A DNA stretch of 8,382 nucleotides from Miltoncostaeaceae bacterium. GTDB taxonomy: Bacteria > Actinomycetota > Thermoleophilia > Miltoncostaeales > Miltoncostaeaceae. The notes beneath the pieces were generated by a model. That model ran no database searches and was not told where the DNA came from. It saw only the letters and a program-made list of their open reading frames with translations. How positions within the stretch are numbered: position 1 is the stretch's first letter; each line of letters starts with the position of its first letter. The stretch covers positions 1 through 8,382 of the forward strand of contig JAUVQP010000064.1 in the NCBI GenBank assembly GCA_030598075.1, given 5' to 3'. Position numbers and translations under genes: made by a program. Shown here one piece after another: positions 1 through 7,345 of the stretch.

Positions 1-119
1 CGAGGGCGCCCCGCGCCGGCCCCCTGGGTTTTCTCGAGGCGTGGCGAACGGCTCCTGACGGGCACCATCGGGTCGCAGGGGCTCGCCCGACCCCCGACCC
101 CGCGGCGACGGACGCCGGG

Positions 120-134
120 GCTAGACTCCGTCCG
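120..134 (+). promoter_or_regulatory. Putative -10 promoter element for the tkt operon
   Basis: TAGACT at 122-127 fits the actinobacterial -10 pattern TANNNT. It lies 39 nt before the tkt start codon, so transcription would begin near 134 and leave a leader of about 30 nt that still contains the ribosome binding site. I see no good TTGACA-like -35 box at the usual distance, so the call rests on the -10 match and its position. It would drive the whole pentose-phosphate operon, because the downstream junctions are overlapping or nearly so. Confidence 0.35.
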
Positions 135-166
135 GTCAATCGCGCCTACCGCCGGGAGGTTCGTTC

Positions 167-2143
167 GTGCCCGCTGCCCTCGCGCCGCCGGAGCTCTGCA
201 TCACAACAGTGCGCACGCTCGCCATCGACGCGGTGCAGAGAGCCAACAGCGGCCATCCAGGGGCGCCGATGGGGCTGGCTCCGGTCGCTTGGACGATGTT
301 CTCGCGCCATATGCGGCACGCGCCCGGCGCGCCGCGTTGGCCCAACAGGGATCGTTTCGTCCTCTCGGCGGGCCATGCCTCCGCCATGCTCTACGCCCTC
401 CTGAACCTCACGGGCTACGACCTCACCGTGGACGAGCTCAGGCGCTTCCGGCAGCTCGGCTCCGAGACGCCCGGGCACCCCGAGCGCGGCGACACAGCGG
501 GCGTCGAGATCACCACCGGGCCCCTGGGCCAGGGTCTGGCGAACGCCGCCGGGCTCGCGCTTGCGGAACGCATGCAGGCCGAGCGCTTCAACCGCCCGGG
601 GTACGACCTCGTCGACCACCGGACCTGGTTCATCTGCTCGGACGGCGACCTCATGGAGGGCATCTCCCACGAGGCCGCGTCGCTGGCCGGATTCCTCGGT
701 CTCGAGCGCCTCATCGGGGTATACGACGACAACCACATCAGCCTGGACGGGCCCACCAGCCTCTCCTTCGGGGAGGACATCCCGGCGCGGTTCGCGGGCT
801 ACGGCTGGCGCGTCATGACCATCGGGGACGGAAACGACCTCGATGTGATCGACGCCGCGCTCGACGAGGCGGCGGTTCCCGACGGGCGGCCGACGCTCAT
901 CGCCCTGCGAACGCACATCGGCTACGGATCGCCCAACAAGCAGGACAGCTCGAAGGCGCACGGCTCGCCCCTCGGCAAGGACGAGGTTGCGGCCACCAAG
1001 CGGGTCTACGGCTGGCCCGAGCAGCCGACGTTCCTGATCCCAGATGAGGTCGCGGCGTGGCGGGACGCCCTGGCCGAGGCGGGCGAACAGCACGTCCGCG
1101 AGTGGCAGACGGTCCACGACGCCTACGCGCAGGCCTTCCCCGAGCTCGCCGCCGAGTTCGACCGAACGGTCGAGGGGCGCCTGACGGATGGCTGGACACG
1201 CTCGATTCCCGCGTTCGGACCGGACGACGCCATGGCCACGCGGAGGTCGTCCGGCATCGTTCTCAACGCGCTGGCCGACGCGCTCCCCGAGCTGGTGCAG
1301 GGGGCAGCCGACCTCTCGGGGTCGACGGACACGACGCTCACCGGGTACGGGCGGATTTCGCCCGGGTCGTTCGCCGGACGGAACATCTACTTCGGGGTCC
1401 GCGAGCACGCGATGGGCGCCATCACGAACGCATTGGCCGTCTACGGAGGGTTCCGGCCCATCTGCTCGACGTTCTTCACGTTCTCGGACTACATGAAGAA
1501 CACCATCCGGCTCGCCGCGCTCATGCGCGCGCCGAGCATCTTCGTCTTCACCCACGACTCCATCGGGCTCGGCCAAGACGGTCCCACGCACCAGCCCATC
1601 GAGCATCTGGCGGCGCTCCGGGCGATTCCCGACCTCGTCACGATTCGGCCGGCCGACGCGGCCGAGACCGCCGAGGCGTGGCGTCTGGCGATCGGGCGGG
1701 CGGAGGGCCCGACGGCGCTCGTGCTGACGCGGCAGACGCTGGCGGTCCTGCCGGGCCCGCACGATGTCGAACGCGGCGGCTACCTCGTGCGCGACGGCGA
1801 GGATTGCGCGCTGCTCGGAACGGGCTCGGAGGTGCAGGTGGCACTCGACGCCGCCGAGCTTCTGGCAACCGAGGGCATCGAGGCGCGCGTGGTCTCGCTT
1901 CCCTCGTTCGAGTTGTTTCGCCGGCAGGACGCCGGCTACCGCGACGCGGTCCTCCCGCCGGCCATGCGTGCTCGGGTGGGCGTGGAGGCCGCGAGCCCGC
2001 TTGGCTGGCACGAGTTCGTCGGGCTTGACGGCGCCGTGGTCGCCCTCGACCGATTCGGCGCGTCCGCGCCGGGGCCGGTGGTCATGGAGGCGCTGGGGAT
2101 CACGCCTCAGGCGGTCGCGGCGGCGGCAACGAGGATCATCTAG
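167..2143 (+). CDS. tkt: Transketolase
   Basis: Thiamine-diphosphate enzyme that moves two-carbon ketol units between sugar phosphates in the cytosolic non-oxidative pentose phosphate pathway. The 658 residues match the usual length (about 660). The N-terminal ThDP-binding domain (about 10-335) has NSGHPGAPM with H30, the FVLSAGH motif with H70, TTGPLGQG (116-123) and a cofactor/metal motif SDGDLMEG (158-165) continuing to N187. The pyrimidine-binding domain starts near 356 and contains FGVREHAMGAI, where E413 is the expected catalytic glutamate, followed by the conserved HDSIGLGQDGPTHQP stretch. The C-terminal transketolase domain runs from about 539 to the end, including LGTGSEVQVAL. The start is a GTG with GGGAGG at 154-159, a 7-nt spacer. 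It is the first gene of the operon; its stop codon overlaps the putative ribosome binding site of the next small ORF. The family assignment is secure; DXP synthase is excluded by length and motifs. Confidence 0.97.
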   Translation: MPAALAPPELCITTVRTLAIDAVQRANSGHPGAPMGLAPVAWTMFSRHMRHAPGAPRWPNRDRFVLSAGHASAMLYALLNLTGYDLTVDELRRFRQLGSETPGHPERGDTAGVEITTGPLGQGLANAAGLALAERMQAERFNRPGYDLVDHRTWFICSDGDLMEGISHEAASLAGFLGLERLIGVYDDNHISLDGPTSLSFGEDIPARFAGYGWRVMTIGDGNDLDVIDAALDEAAVPDGRPTLIALRTHIGYGSPNKQDSSKAHGSPLGKDEVAATKRVYGWPEQPTFLIPDEVAAWRDALAEAGEQHVREWQTVHDAYAQAFPELAAEFDRTVEGRLTDGWTRSIPAFGPDDAMATRRSSGIVLNALADALPELVQGAADLSGSTDTTLTGYGRISPGSFAGRNIYFGVREHAMGAITNALAVYGGFRPICSTFFTFSDYMKNTIRLAALMRAPSIFVFTHDSIGLGQDGPTHQPIEHLAALRAIPDLVTIRPADAAETAEAWRLAIGRAEGPTALVLTRQTLAVLPGPHDVERGGYLVRDGEDCALLGTGSEVQVALDAAELLATEGIEARVVSLPSFELFRRQDAGYRDAVLPPAMRARVGVEAASPLGWHEFVGLDGAVVALDRFGASAPGPVVMEALGITPQAVAAAATRII

Positions 2144-2151
2144 GGCTCAAC

Positions 2152-2391
2152 ATGAGACTGAGTGTCCGCACCTTGCCCGGTGCCTACGCCCGTCTGAGCG
2201 GAGCGGGAGTCTCGCTTGATCCGGGCGGGCTCGTGAGGTCCCGTGGGGAGCCGATGCGGGCCTCGTGCCCCCGGTTGGCGAGCGTCGCGGCGCGCGAGAC
2301 GTGGGGCGGATCGCAGCCCGAGGCCCGAAGGACACCGACGAACATGCTCAGCGCGCACCCTCCGTCCCCCGCCGAGGCGGGTCGGCGATGA
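2152..2391 (+). CDS. Possible small ORF (79 aa) between tkt and zwf, unknown function
   Basis: I do not recognise this protein. It starts with ATG 8 nt after the tkt stop. AGGG at 2142-2145 (overlapping that stop codon) is a plausible ribosome binding site with a 6-nt spacer. Its TGA stop overlaps the zwf ATG as ATGA, so it fills the tkt-zwf gap exactly. The product is basic, rich in Arg, Ala, Pro and Ser, with a single Cys, no membrane segment and no obvious signal peptide. Third-position GC is about 81% by my count, lower than the clear genes around it, which weakens the case. The first 20 residues faintly recall the start of small ACT-type proteins; I would not rely on that. Alternatives are a transcribed leader with no protein, or a shorter 15-codon leader peptide (2344-2391, same frame) ending in the same overlap. 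It occupies the place where tal often sits. Confidence 0.4.
   Translation: MRLSVRTLPGAYARLSGAGVSLDPGGLVRSRGEPMRASCPRLASVAARETWGGSQPEARRTPTNMLSAHPPSPAEAGRR
2371..2386 (+). promoter_or_regulatory. Small hairpin covering the zwf ribosome binding site
   Basis: GCCGA (2371-2375) and TCGGC (2382-2386) are exact complements around a 6-nt GGCGGG loop. The likely zwf Shine-Dalgarno, GAGG at 2374-2377, sits partly in the stem and partly in the loop, and the zwf ATG follows at 2388. Folded, the stem would hide the site; a ribosome reading the upstream ORF to its stop at 2391 would open it. The pairing is seen directly; regulation by it is inference. A 5-bp stem arises easily in DNA this GC-rich. Confidence 0.3.
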
Positions 2392-3932
2392 CGCCCGCGC
2401 CCGTGGCAGACGAGTTCGACCTCGGCGCACGTCTTATGCGCGTGCCGCCACCGTCGACCATCGTCATCTTCGGCGCGTCGGGGGATCTGACCCGGCGCAA
2501 GCTCATGCCTGCCCTCTTCAGCCTGGCCGACAAGCAGCTTCTTCCTCAGGAGACCGCGATCGTGGGCTTCGCCCGGCGGGAGAAGACCGACGACGAGTAC
2601 CGGGCTCAGGTGCGAGCCGATATCCACAGCCTCGGCGGGGTCCAGGACATCGACAGCGAGGTGTGGAAGAGCTTCGCGGATCGCCTGCACTACGTGAGCG
2701 CCAGCTTCGACGAGCCCGGCGCCTTCGAGCGCCTCCGCGACATCCTCGGCGAGCTCGACCGCGAGCGGGGAACGCGCGGAAACCGCGTCTACTACCTCGC
2801 GACGGCGCCGACCTTCTTCGCGTTGATCGCCGAGCGCCTCGGCGAGACGGGGCTCGCCGGTCAGGACCCGCGAGGAGACCGTTTCGTGCGGGTCATCGTC
2901 GAGAAGCCCTACGGGTCCGACCTCACGACCGCGCGTGAGCTGAACGACAGGCTCTGCGACGTGTTCCAAGAGGAACAGGTCTACCGCATTGACCACTACC
3001 TCGGGAAGGAGACGGTCCAGAACCTGATGGTGCTGCGTTTCGGCAACGCCATCTTCGAGCCGATCTGGAACCGTCGCTACGTGGATCACGTACAGATCAC
3101 GGTCGCGGAATCCCTCGGGGTGGGCAGCCGGGGCGGCTACTACGACCGGAGCGGCGCCCTTCGGGACATCGTCCAGAGCCACGTCATGCAGGTGCTGTCG
3201 ATCGTCGCCATGGAGCCGCCCGCCCGGTTCGAGGCGCGCGAGGTGCGCGACGAGAAGGTCAAGGTCCTGCGGGCGATTCGCGAGTTCGACGCGGCCTCAA
3301 CGGCCGCCGAAGCCGTACGCGCCCGCTACACAGCCGGCTGGGTGGACGGCGAGGCGGTGCCCGGGTACCTCGACGAGGGTGGGGTCGACCCCGAGTCCCG
3401 CACCGAGACCTACGTGGCCATGCGGGTGCTCATCGATAGCTGGCGCTGGGCGGGAACGCCGTTCTACATTCGCACGGGCAAGCGGCTCCCCAAGCGAGCG
3501 ACGGAGGTCGCCATCCAATTCAAGAACGCGCCGCTGCTGCCGTTCGTGACCAGCGGCGTCGAGACGGTCGCGCCGAACCTCTTCGTTCTTCGCATCCAGC
3601 CGAACGAAGGCGCGTCCCTGCGCTTCCAGGCCAAGGCCCCCGGTCCGCAGCTGGACCTGCGCAGCGTCAGCATGGATTTCTCGTACGGGACGTCCTTCCT
3701 CGGCGAGTCGCCCGCCGCCTACGAGCGGCTGCTGCTGGACTGCATGCTGGGGGACGCGACGCTCTTCGCGCGCTGGGATGAGGTGGAGCGCGCGTGGGAG
3801 ATCTTCCAGGGCATGATCGACGCGTGGGAGGGGGACGAGGCTCCCCTGGCCACCTATCCGGCCGGATCGTGGGGTCCGAGCGAGGCCGACGCACTCATCG
3901 CCGGCGACGGTCGAGGGTGGCACCGCCCATGA
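2388..3932 (+). CDS. zwf: Glucose-6-phosphate 1-dehydrogenase
   Basis: Oxidises glucose-6-phosphate to 6-phosphogluconolactone with reduction of NADP+, the entry step of the oxidative pentose phosphate pathway. The 514-residue product has the usual length. The Rossmann dinucleotide-binding loop GASGDLTRRK is at 29-38, EKPYG at 172-176, and the signature substrate site RIDHYLGKE at 200-208. D202 and H265 (in QSHVMQ) have the same 63-residue spacing as the catalytic Asp177-His240 pair of the Leuconostoc mesenteroides enzyme. IRTGKRLPKR near 361-370 contributes to substrate binding. ATG 2388 was chosen because it gives a normal N-terminus, has GAGG at 2374-2377, and forms an ATGA overlap with the preceding ORF. 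An in-frame GTG at 2265 would add 41 residues that look unlike the family. The stop overlaps opcA, so the two are probably translationally coupled. Confidence 0.96.
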   Translation: MTPAPVADEFDLGARLMRVPPPSTIVIFGASGDLTRRKLMPALFSLADKQLLPQETAIVGFARREKTDDEYRAQVRADIHSLGGVQDIDSEVWKSFADRLHYVSASFDEPGAFERLRDILGELDRERGTRGNRVYYLATAPTFFALIAERLGETGLAGQDPRGDRFVRVIVEKPYGSDLTTARELNDRLCDVFQEEQVYRIDHYLGKETVQNLMVLRFGNAIFEPIWNRRYVDHVQITVAESLGVGSRGGYYDRSGALRDIVQSHVMQVLSIVAMEPPARFEAREVRDEKVKVLRAIREFDAASTAAEAVRARYTAGWVDGEAVPGYLDEGGVDPESRTETYVAMRVLIDSWRWAGTPFYIRTGKRLPKRATEVAIQFKNAPLLPFVTSGVETVAPNLFVLRIQPNEGASLRFQAKAPGPQLDLRSVSMDFSYGTSFLGESPAAYERLLLDCMLGDATLFARWDEVERAWEIFQGMIDAWEGDEAPLATYPAGSWGPSEADALIAGDGRGWHRP

Positions 3933-4951
3933 CGAGCGACGGCCGCAGCGGGACGATCCTCCCCGACGACCGCGTGGCCGTGCGCGCCGCCCTTCGCCGG
4001 CTGGCCGAGCTTCGTGAGGAGCACGGCGGCGGCGGCCCCACCACCCTCGCCGGCGTGCTCAACCTCGTGGCGGTCGCCGCCAACAGCGAGGCGGCCGAAT
4101 CGATCTCCGACGACATCGGTCGGCTCGCCGACCACCATCCGTCGCGCACCATCATTCTCCGCTTCTCCGACGGACCAGGCGGCATCGACGCGGTCGTGTC
4201 GTCGTCCTGCGGGCTCGGCGGCGCCGCGGAGAGCGTGTGCGTCGAGACCATCGCGCTCACGTTTCACGAACGCGGCTCGGAGGGCGCCGCGAGCGCCGTC
4301 GTCCCGCTGTTGCGCTCGGAGCTGCCGTGCTTTCTCTGGTGGCCGGAGGTGCCCGAGGCCGAGAGCCGGCTCCTTCGCAGCCTCGCCGCGTTCTCGAACC
4401 GCATCATCACGGAGTCGTGGCACGCCGAGAGCGGCGTCGCGGCCGTTCGCGCGCTGAACGCCGCCACGACGGCGTACGATGCCGGCCTCACCGACTTGGC
4501 GTGGGCGGCGATCACACCCTGGCGCCAACTCCTCACCCAGATCACCTGGCCCGATGACATCCGTGCCCTCCGCGACGGACCCACCGCCATCTCGGTCGCG
4601 TTCGCGTGCGGGGAGCCCTCGGCGAAGAGCCTGCTCATGGCGGGCTGGCTGCGCGACGCGCTGGGCGACGGAACCCTGATCGACCTCCAGGCGCGGCCGG
4701 GTCGCTCGGGGCGCATCGAGTCCGTCGCGCTCGAAGGGCCGGGAGGCCTGCAGCTCGCGGTGGAGCGCATCGGCGAGCGGCCCGCGGTCGCCCTCTCGGC
4801 CCAGCGGGCGGGCCACGCCGAGGTGCGCCGCGTTCTCCCCCTTCGCCTCCCCGAGCGCGTCGCGCTGCTGGCCGGAGAACTCGATATTCAGGGCCGGGAT
4901 CAGCCGTTCGAGCGTGCGGCAGCGGCCGCGGTCGCCAACGCCGCGGTATGA
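3929..4951 (+). CDS. opcA: OpcA, glucose-6-phosphate dehydrogenase assembly protein
   Basis: OpcA-family proteins associate with Zwf and promote its assembly or activation. They are known from cyanobacteria, including redox-dependent activation, and are regularly encoded next to zwf in Actinomycetota. The 340-residue product shows typical family segments: TLAGVLNLV (39-47), HPSRTI (70-75), LPCFLWWPEVP (132-142), DLAWAAITPWR (189-199), SAKSLLMAGWLRDAL (231-245) and the C-terminal LAGELDIQGRDQPFERA. No signal peptide or membrane segment is visible, so it is cytosolic. ATG 3929 overlaps the zwf stop as ATGA, and GAGGG at 3913-3917 is a possible ribosome binding site. Cys94, 104, 134 and 227 are present, but I cannot say whether any serves redox control. 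Position between zwf and pgl strongly supports the call. Confidence 0.93.
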   Translation: MTSDGRSGTILPDDRVAVRAALRRLAELREEHGGGGPTTLAGVLNLVAVAANSEAAESISDDIGRLADHHPSRTIILRFSDGPGGIDAVVSSSCGLGGAAESVCVETIALTFHERGSEGAASAVVPLLRSELPCFLWWPEVPEAESRLLRSLAAFSNRIITESWHAESGVAAVRALNAATTAYDAGLTDLAWAAITPWRQLLTQITWPDDIRALRDGPTAISVAFACGEPSAKSLLMAGWLRDALGDGTLIDLQARPGRSGRIESVALEGPGGLQLAVERIGERPAVALSAQRAGHAEVRRVLPLRLPERVALLAGELDIQGRDQPFERAAAAAVANAAV

Positions 4952-5655
4952 GCGAGCCCATCATCGTCAGGGTGGCCGACGCCGCGGCGCTCGCCGACGA
5001 GGCGGCGGCGCGCATCGAGAACGTCGCTCTGGACGAGCCGGGCGACCGCAGCATCGGTATCGCCCTGTCGGGAGGGCGGACGCCCAAGGCGGCCTATCAA
5101 CATCTCGCCGCTCGCTGCCCGCCATGGAGACGGCTCGAGTTCTTCTTCGGCGACGAGCGCGCCGTGCCGCCTGACGATCCCGCCAGCAACTTCCTGATGG
5201 CGTGGGAGGCCTTCCTCTCCCGGGTGCCCCTGTCGCCCGATCAGGTGCATCGAATCCGCGGAGAGCTGCCCCCCGAGGAGGCGGCGAGAGCCGCGGCGCG
5301 CGACCTCGCGGAGTCCGTGTCGGGGAACCCGCCCCGGCTCGACCTCGTCGTGCTCGGAATGGGCCCGGACGGACACACGGCGTCGCTCTTCCCGGGGGCG
5401 CCCGAGCTGGAGGAGACCGTGCGAACGATGGTCCCGGTCCACCGACCCGAGCTGCCACAGCCCTGGCGCGTGTCGATGACCCTGCCGGTGCTGAACGCCG
5501 CGGCCCGCGTCATGTTCCTCGTTGCGGGCGAGGACAAGGCCGACGTGGCCGCACGGGCCGTCGCGGGCGACGTCGAGCTACCCGCCGGTCGGGTCCGCCC
5601 ATCCGACGGCGAGCTCACCTGGGTCATCGCCGAGGACGCCGCCCGCCTCCTGTAG
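4948..5655 (+). CDS. pgl: 6-phosphogluconolactonase
   Basis: Hydrolyses 6-phosphogluconolactone, the Zwf product, to 6-phosphogluconate in the cytosol. The 235 residues fit the DevB/Pgl type (GlcN6P isomerase-like fold). Visible motifs are LSGGRTPKAAY (40-50), FFFGDERAVPPDDPASNF (65-82), the signature LGMGPDGHTASLFPG (136-150) with the likely catalytic H143, WRVSMTLPVLN (173-183) and LVAGEDKA (191-198). The short length and SGGRTP motif separate it from the beta-propeller YbhE type. ATG 4948 overlaps the opcA stop as ATGA; no separate Shine-Dalgarno is clear, so translation probably depends on opcA. It is the last gene of the operon. Its final 78 nt lie opposite the end of the convergent SLOG gene, leaving no room for an intergenic terminator. 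Confidence 0.95.
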   Translation: MSEPIIVRVADAAALADEAAARIENVALDEPGDRSIGIALSGGRTPKAAYQHLAARCPPWRRLEFFFGDERAVPPDDPASNFLMAWEAFLSRVPLSPDQVHRIRGELPPEEAARAAARDLAESVSGNPPRLDLVVLGMGPDGHTASLFPGAPELEETVRTMVPVHRPELPQPWRVSMTLPVLNAAARVMFLVAGEDKADVAARAVAGDVELPAGRVRPSDGELTWVIAEDAARLL

Positions 5656-6186
5656 ACAGGCCACGACGGCGTCGGGGTCGTCCGCCAAGCGCACGAGCGC
5701 GAGGTCGCGGGGCTCGACGATGAGCGATGCCTCGAGAGCGCGCAGTATCGTCGCCCAGCGCGGGCCCATCAGCACGAGCATCCGCCCCTGGTTCTCGCCC
5801 GCCTGACGGCAGTTCCAGGCCACCGCCGCCTCCGCCAGCGTGCCGACCCCGCCCGCCACGGCGACCCAGGCATCGGCCGTGAGCAGCATCTCGATGCGGC
5901 TGGTGAGGCTGGGCGCGGGGCGCTCCTCGGCGACCCAGGCGTTGGGCGCTCGGCGCTCTCCCCACCCCGCCATCGTCACGCCCACCACGTGACCTCCGGC
6001 GGAGCGAGCGCCCTCGGAGACCGCCGCCATCGCGCCGTCATAGCCGCCGGTCATGACGTCGGCGCCCGCTCGGGCCAGCAACTCGCCCAGACGGCGAGCC
6101 TCGGAGTACTCGGGGTCGTCCGGCAGCAGCCGGGCGCTGCCGAAAACCGCGACGGTAGGAGACCACAGCGGCTCTGGCTCGCTCAC
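5578..6186 (-). CDS. SLOG/LOG-like Rossmann nucleotide-binding protein (TIGR00725-like)
   Basis: The 202-residue protein has the Rossmann fold pattern of the LOG ('lysine decarboxylase-like') superfamily, whose members bind or cleave nucleotides; the best-known hydrolyse cytokinin riboside monophosphates. An N-terminal strand gives VAVFGSA (12-18), then TGGYDGAMAAVSEGA (46-60) matches the glycine-rich GGG..G.M....A motif. TSRIEMLLTADAWVAVAGGVGTLAEAAVAWN (95-125) matches the second motif. The usual PGGxGTxxE reads AGGVGTLAE here, with Ala111 in place of Pro; such changes are common in the TIGR00725 branch, so I would not call it a LOG phosphoribohydrolase. The GTG start overlaps the acuC stop as GTGA; no Shine-Dalgarno is visible, suggesting coupling. 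The C-terminal 25 codons are read opposite the 3' end of pgl. The substrate is unknown. Confidence 0.85.
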   Translation of the reverse strand: MSEPEPLWSPTVAVFGSARLLPDDPEYSEARRLGELLARAGADVMTGGYDGAMAAVSEGARSAGGHVVGVTMAGWGERRAPNAWVAEERPAPSLTSRIEMLLTADAWVAVAGGVGTLAEAAVAWNCRQAGENQGRMLVLMGPRWATILRALEASLIVEPRDLALVRLADDPDAVVACLQEAGGVLGDDPGELAVGWADPTGG

Positions 6187-7337
6187 GGGAGCAGAAGGCG
6201 GGCCTGGTCGACGACGGCGTCGCCCTCGGCGTCGGCGCGCGCTCGATCCGAGGCCGGAGTCACGGGCTCCCCATCGTCGAGCAAGCCAGGGCTGAGCGGC
6301 TGCCCCGTGCGCTCACCGGCCGACTCGAGCCAATCCGGCGGGAGCTGCGGAGGAAGCTCCACGCCGAGCATCTCGGCGAACAGCATGGCCCACGCCCGCG
6401 GCACCACGTCGAAGGTGTACCCGCCTCCGCCGAGCGCCACCCAGCGGCCGCCGGCCACGTCGAGCGCGAGCTCATGAAGCGTCCGGTACACGGCCGGGAA
6501 CGTGGGCATGGTCACGGTGAGGTGGGCGAGCGGATCCGAGTGATGCGGGTCGGCGCCGTCCTGAGTGACGATGACATCCGGGCGGAACGCCTGCACCGCC
6601 GGGACGATGACCTCCTCGATGGCGCGGCGGTACGGGCGGTCGCCCGCATACGGCGGGAGCGGAATGTTGACCGCCGTGCCGAGGGCGTCCCCCACCCCGC
6701 GCTCGGCCAGGCCACCGGTCCCCGGGAACAGATAGCGCCCGGACTCGTGCACCGACGCGGTCAGCACCCGGGGCTCCTCGTAGAAGATCCACTGTGTGCC
6801 GTCGCCGTGGTGAACATCGATGTCGATGTACGCGACCCGCTCGGCCCCGGCGTCGAGCAGCGCCTGGATCGCGACCGCCGGATCGTTGTAGACACAGAAC
6901 CCCGCGGCGCGATTCGCGAAGGCGTGATGCAGTCCGGCCCCACAGACGAAAGCCTGGCTGGCGCGCCCGTCCCAGACGGCCTCCGCGCCCGCGACCGCCG
7001 CCCCGCACGCGCTCCCCGCCGCCTCGTGCATGCCGGCGAACGCCGGAGTGTCGCCGGCCGCCGCCAGGCCCCACTGGGCCGCCTCCCAGGAAGATGCGAG
7101 GGCCGGACTCGCCCCGAAGCGGCGCACCGCGGCGACGTAGGCCGGGGCGTGAACGCGCGCGATGCGCTCGTCGGGCGCCGGGTCCGGCGTGACGACCTCG
7201 ACGTCCGCGCGGGCGAGCATTCCGTACGCGCGAATCAGGTCGCCGGCGAGCTCCCGGCGAAGAGGGGTGAACGGGTGATCGTCGCCGAGGTCGTACCGCG
7301 CGCCGAGGGTGGTCTCCACGAAGAGGGTCGGAGGCAT
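6183..7337 (-). CDS. acuC: AcuC-type histone-deacetylase-fold protein
   Basis: Class I zinc-dependent deacetylase homologue (arginase/HDAC fold). Bacterial AcuC removes acetyl groups from lysines of acetyl-CoA synthetase; other relatives act on polyamines or other proteins, so the substrate here is inferred. The 384-residue protein has GLHHA with the His dyad H137-H138, DIDVHHGDG with zinc ligands D174 and H176, TQDGADPHHSDPLAHL with third ligand D263, and GGGGYTFDVVPRAW with catalytic Tyr307. The N-terminal DLGDDHPFTPLR and the HxxDPLAHL stretch are AcuC-like. All catalytic residues are present. ATG 7337 was chosen because homology begins there; 107 further upstream in-frame codons look like frame-shadow sequence. 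No acetyl-CoA synthetase or acetyltransferase gene is in the window. The downstream SLOG gene overlaps by GTGA. Transcription is possibly leaderless from a promoter just upstream. Confidence 0.92.
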   Translation of the reverse strand: MPPTLFVETTLGARYDLGDDHPFTPLRRELAGDLIRAYGMLARADVEVVTPDPAPDERIARVHAPAYVAAVRRFGASPALASSWEAAQWGLAAAGDTPAFAGMHEAAGSACGAAVAGAEAVWDGRASQAFVCGAGLHHAFANRAAGFCVYNDPAVAIQALLDAGAERVAYIDIDVHHGDGTQWIFYEEPRVLTASVHESGRYLFPGTGGLAERGVGDALGTAVNIPLPPYAGDRPYRRAIEEVIVPAVQAFRPDVIVTQDGADPHHSDPLAHLTVTMPTFPAVYRTLHELALDVAGGRWVALGGGGYTFDVVPRAWAMLFAEMLGVELPPQLPPDWLESAGERTGQPLSPGLLDDGEPVTPASDRARADAEGDAVVDQARLLLP

Positions 7338-7345
7338 GGCCTTTG

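Noticed and set aside
1..68. Possible divergent gene starting at ATG 68 on the minus strand and open to the window edge
   Set aside because: Only 22 codons are visible, with no Shine-Dalgarno and no recognisable N-terminus. Cytochrome-assembly genes often sit upstream of tkt in actinomycetes, but the sequence here does not show one. I see nothing else in 1-121 apart from the -10 box.
146..2011. A 621-codon minus-strand ORF antisense to almost all of tkt
   Set aside because: Its product is Arg/Val/Gly-rich with no recognisable domain, while the plus strand encodes an unambiguous transketolase. Long antisense frames are expected in DNA this GC-rich.
2265..2387. Upstream in-frame GTG start for zwf
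   Set aside because: It would add 41 Arg/Pro-rich residues not typical of the family; the ATG at 2388 has a ribosome binding site and a normal N-terminus.
2144..2390. Riboswitch in the tkt-zwf gap
   Set aside because: I compared it by eye with cobalamin and SAM riboswitch consensus elements and found no convincing match; only short local stems are visible.
2184..3182. A 332-codon minus-strand ORF across the tkt-zwf gap and into zwf
   Set aside because: Mostly antisense to clear zwf coding sequence and without any family motif.
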